Positions 36,515 through 37,955 of a stretch of DNA of 37,955 bases are shown here, in pieces. A program made the position numbers and the translations under genes. Each line of letters begins with the position of its first letter. Positions within the stretch are counted from its first letter, which is position 1. The stretch comes from a virus. A model generated the notes under the pieces. The model was not told the DNA's origin. It worked only from the letters and a program-made list of their open reading frames with translations, and did not search any database. Location of the stretch: IMG/VR virus record IMGVR_UViG_3300026078_000013, positions 1-37,955 of that record; one strand, given 5' to 3'.

Positions 36515-36691
36515 TCAGTCGAACGACCTAAGCGTTTTGGCTAATCGAGCCCGACGACCCTCAACACCTTTCTTCTTAGCCGCCGCATTCAGCTTCTTGG
36601 CCGGGATCTTCTCGCCCTTCTTGACGCCAAGCTCCTTGCGGAGAGCGCCCGGATGCTTGATGGCGCCTGCGATCCACTTCTTAGTTGCCAT
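36515..36691 (-). CDS. Small basic KKWIxxAIKHPGAL family protein
   Basis: 58 residues from ATG 36691 (MATKKWIAGAIKHPGALRKE), then a lysine/alanine-rich stretch (EKIPAKKLNAAAKKKG) and RARLAKTLRSF. This family (KWIQxAIKHPGALHxxLGVxxGxKIPxxKLxxAAxK) is frequent in podovirus and siphovirus structural regions. It is very basic, so it may be a virion-internal DNA-binding protein. The longer upstream frame lies inside the previous gene and is rejected. Confidence 0.85.
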   Translation of the reverse strand: MATKKWIAGAIKHPGALRKELGVKKGEKIPAKKLNAAAKKKGVEGRRARLAKTLRSFD

Positions 36692-36908
36692 TTTCTCCAC
36701 CTCGGTCAAAGTCAGCAAGCAGGAGATTAAGAGACTTCTCAATATCTGGCTCACTCTCAACCCTGTGAGGCCCAGGCATAGTAGAACTAGCAATCACTTT
36801 TCTGTCCTCTGAATACTTACGGTAAACCGTAAAAGGTTCCCGAGGAAAATCTAAATGAATATATTCAACACCATTACCGAACTTATTGGCAAGATTTGTC
36901 ATAGTCAT
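36681..36908 (-). CDS. Hypothetical acidic protein
   Basis: 75 residues from the ATG that overlaps the previous stop (TGATG). MTMTNLANKFGNGVEYIHLD, then PREPFTVYRKYSEDRKVIAS, ending in an acidic helix (EPDIEKSLNLLLADFDRGG). No known family. It overlaps the next small basic gene by 11 bases. Confidence 0.6.
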   Translation of the reverse strand: MTMTNLANKFGNGVEYIHLDFPREPFTVYRKYSEDRKVIASSTMPGPHRVESEPDIEKSLNLLLADFDRGGENGN

Positions 36909-37372
36909 CACACCGAAGCATCAAGCCTATACGGCCCATTGTCCATCGGATAGGTGGCCGATGGATATAGTGGACTATCAAGTACAGTAAAGCTGAACTC
37001 GGCGTTGTATTCCTCGCCATTGTCCAGTGTGACGGTCGCCAGCAAACCACCCCAACCGGCGAAGTTGAAAGTCACATCAATCATGGTTTCGCGCTGACTT
37101 GGAGCAATACGCGGATTCGCCATATTGATAGACCAGGGGGAAGTGGTTTCCCACCGCACAGACGTGATGAGACGCCCAGGGGGTAGCGCGCCGTTAAAAT
37201 TGGCTACCACGCATCGCCTAGCCCGGCGACGAACCCTGGTGACGTTCTGGCGCGACAGGGTATAGCCACTGACATAGGTTCGAGTGGTTCGCCCCAGCTC
37301 CTTGCAATCAGCAATGACCGGAGGAGGTCCTGACTGATCAATTTCTGGCGTAAAACCAATGAGGGTCGCCAT
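36908..37372 (-). CDS. Putative virion surface protein, strand-rich
   Basis: 154 residues from ATG 37372, overlapping the previous stop (TAATG). The protein is beta-rich: GRTTRTYVSGYTLSRQNVTR, then RRARRCVVANFNGALPPGRL and TSVRWETTSPWSINM. The end (TVTLDNGEEYNAEFSFTVLD) reads like a jelly-roll or immunoglobulin-like strand set. Together with the next upstream gene it probably forms part of the virion, but no domain name can be given. Confidence 0.6.
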   Translation of the reverse strand: MATLIGFTPEIDQSGPPPVIADCKELGRTTRTYVSGYTLSRQNVTRVRRRARRCVVANFNGALPPGRLITSVRWETTSPWSINMANPRIAPSQRETMIDVTFNFAGWGGLLATVTLDNGEEYNAEFSFTVLDSPLYPSATYPMDNGPYRLDASV

Positions 37373-37809
37373 TAGATTTCCGCCCTCACTGCGAAGATCC
37401 CCCAGCATAAATGCTGATCTGTGCTTTCGCTCAAGTCCATGGGATCCGGAGATACAGGCGATATGGTAGTAAACGGATTGGTGTAGTCCCCGTCGGGGTC
37501 CGTTAACCCATAGGCCGAGGTAGCGGTAGCGTCCAACGAAATTGTAGTCATGCGAACGCCAGAAGTTCCCATGGAATAGGATGGCAACACATAAACATTG
37601 TAACCCTCTAAATTCTGCAATGTAGTGCTAGAACTAAGGCTTACAGCTCCCGTGGAGCTTACGGCAATCGTCAGAGTTCGCTCATTTCCGGGGTTAGTGA
37701 AGTTATGGGAATCACCCTTAGCCATGAAGCCGGAATAAAGCTGATTGGCCTGGTTATCCCAGACCTGAACTGTGCAGCTTCCGACATCAAAGGCGTTTTG
37801 GTAGGCCAC
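37372..37809 (-). CDS. Putative virion protein, strand-rich
   Basis: 145 residues from GTG 37809. A series of strands rich in Ser/Thr/Asn: CTVQVWDNQANQLYSGFMAK, then PGNERTLTIAVSSTGAVSLS, LEGYNVYVLPSYSM, and PDGDYTNPFTTISPVS. Composition fits an external beta-sandwich such as a decoration or adhesion protein. It is the first gene after the circle junction on the minus strand. A GTGA-loop hairpin lies 30 bases upstream. Confidence 0.6.
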   Translation of the reverse strand: MAYQNAFDVGSCTVQVWDNQANQLYSGFMAKGDSHNFTNPGNERTLTIAVSSTGAVSLSSSTTLQNLEGYNVYVLPSYSMGTSGVRMTTISLDATATSAYGLTDPDGDYTNPFTTISPVSPDPMDLSESTDQHLCWGIFAVRAEI

Positions 37810-37948
37810 CTAACTCTCCGGCATGTAGCCAAAGGAAGACCCCGTCTATCTCACGACAGTCGGGGCCAAGTGCCTCAAGGGGGTTGTCAGGGGACTGGTT
37901 CTGACAGGGAGAGGCATCGCTAAGTTTAAGCAAGAACGGAGGGCGCAT
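37787..37948 (-). CDS. Tentative small ORF across the circle junction
   Basis: 53 residues if started at ATG 37948 (also position 120 in the left copy); a further in-frame ATG exists at position 165 of the left end. It reads MRPPFLLKLSDASPCQNQSP, then DNPLEALGPDCREIDGVFLW. It overlaps the start of the next gene by 23 bases in another frame and has only a poor ribosome site. The same bases hold the two hairpins described at 12-78, so this may be an untranslated leader instead. Confidence 0.25.
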   Translation of the reverse strand: MRPPFLLKLSDASPCQNQSPDNPLEALGPDCREIDGVFLWLHAGELGGLPKRL

Positions 37949-37955
37949 CCTAGAA
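37829..37955. repeat. Right copy of 127-bp terminal direct repeat
   Basis: Identical to bases 1-127 over its full length, up to the last base of the window. See the left copy. Removing one copy closes the genome at 37,828 bp. Confidence 0.95.

Noticed and set aside
37705-37923. 72-codon plus-strand frame at the right end
   Set aside because: Antisense to the strand-rich virion gene and the junction region, with no ribosome site.
1-37955. CRISPR array, insertion sequence or reverse-transcriptase diversity element
   Set aside because: No regularly spaced repeats, no transposase and no reverse transcriptase are visible. The tail fibre repeats are coding modules only.

Overview
This window is a complete short-tailed (podovirus, P22-like) phage genome assembled as a circle and cut arbitrarily. 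The first and last 127 bases are identical, so the unique sequence is 37,828 bp and the two ends are contiguous. The virion genes match the P22 order and approximate sizes: small and large terminase, portal, scaffold, coat, a gp4-like connector, a gp10-like stabilisation protein, and three ejection proteins. The host is probably a moderately GC-rich Gram-negative bacterium, because the lysis cassette has inner- and outer-membrane spanins. The style of the early genes (Ea22-like mosaic proteins, TPGPW proteins, DUF551-like proteins) suggests a proteobacterium such as a member of Xanthomonadales or Burkholderiales. That host guess is inference only.

Layout. A divergent control region at about 5.07-5.21 kb separates two transcription units. 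Leftward lies a small HTH repressor, apparently made from a leaderless mRNA. Rightward a consensus promoter starts the early operon (5.2-14.3 kb). This operon holds many tiny start/stop-coupled genes, an Ea22-like mosaic protein, an ERF-type annealase with a NinB-like partner, a non-coding block (promoter, structured RNA, tRNA-like element), and a second run of accessory genes. The leftward strand carries everything else: regulatory and nuclease genes (0.2-4.8 kb), then across the circle junction small virion-associated and basic proteins (35.2-37.8 kb), four tRNAs in two pairs, terminases, head, tail and ejection genes, tail fibres, and the lysis cassette (14.3-16.6 kb). The two units converge at about 14.31 kb.

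Insertions against the main direction are a plus-strand HNH/AP2 homing-type endonuclease in the lysis region, and a plus-strand two-gene island with a ribbon-helix-helix regulator and a perfect palindrome inside its promoter, placed between the tRNA pairs. An AT-rich 269-residue orphan gene next to an untranslated, hairpin-rich 440 bp gap is the best candidate cargo gene.

How it works together. The repressor probably governs both divergent promoters and perhaps the internal early promoter at 10.04 kb, since all share GCTTGACA followed by an ATAT-containing element. ERF, NinB, the VRR-Nuc-type nuclease and the DUF1364 protein form a recombination set. TerS/TerL and the portal package DNA into a scaffolded P22-type head, the gp7/gp20/gp16-like proteins are ejected with it, and holin, GH24 lysozyme and spanins release progeny. 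I recognise no integrase, helicase, primase, polymerase or tail-needle gene, although the genome is closed.
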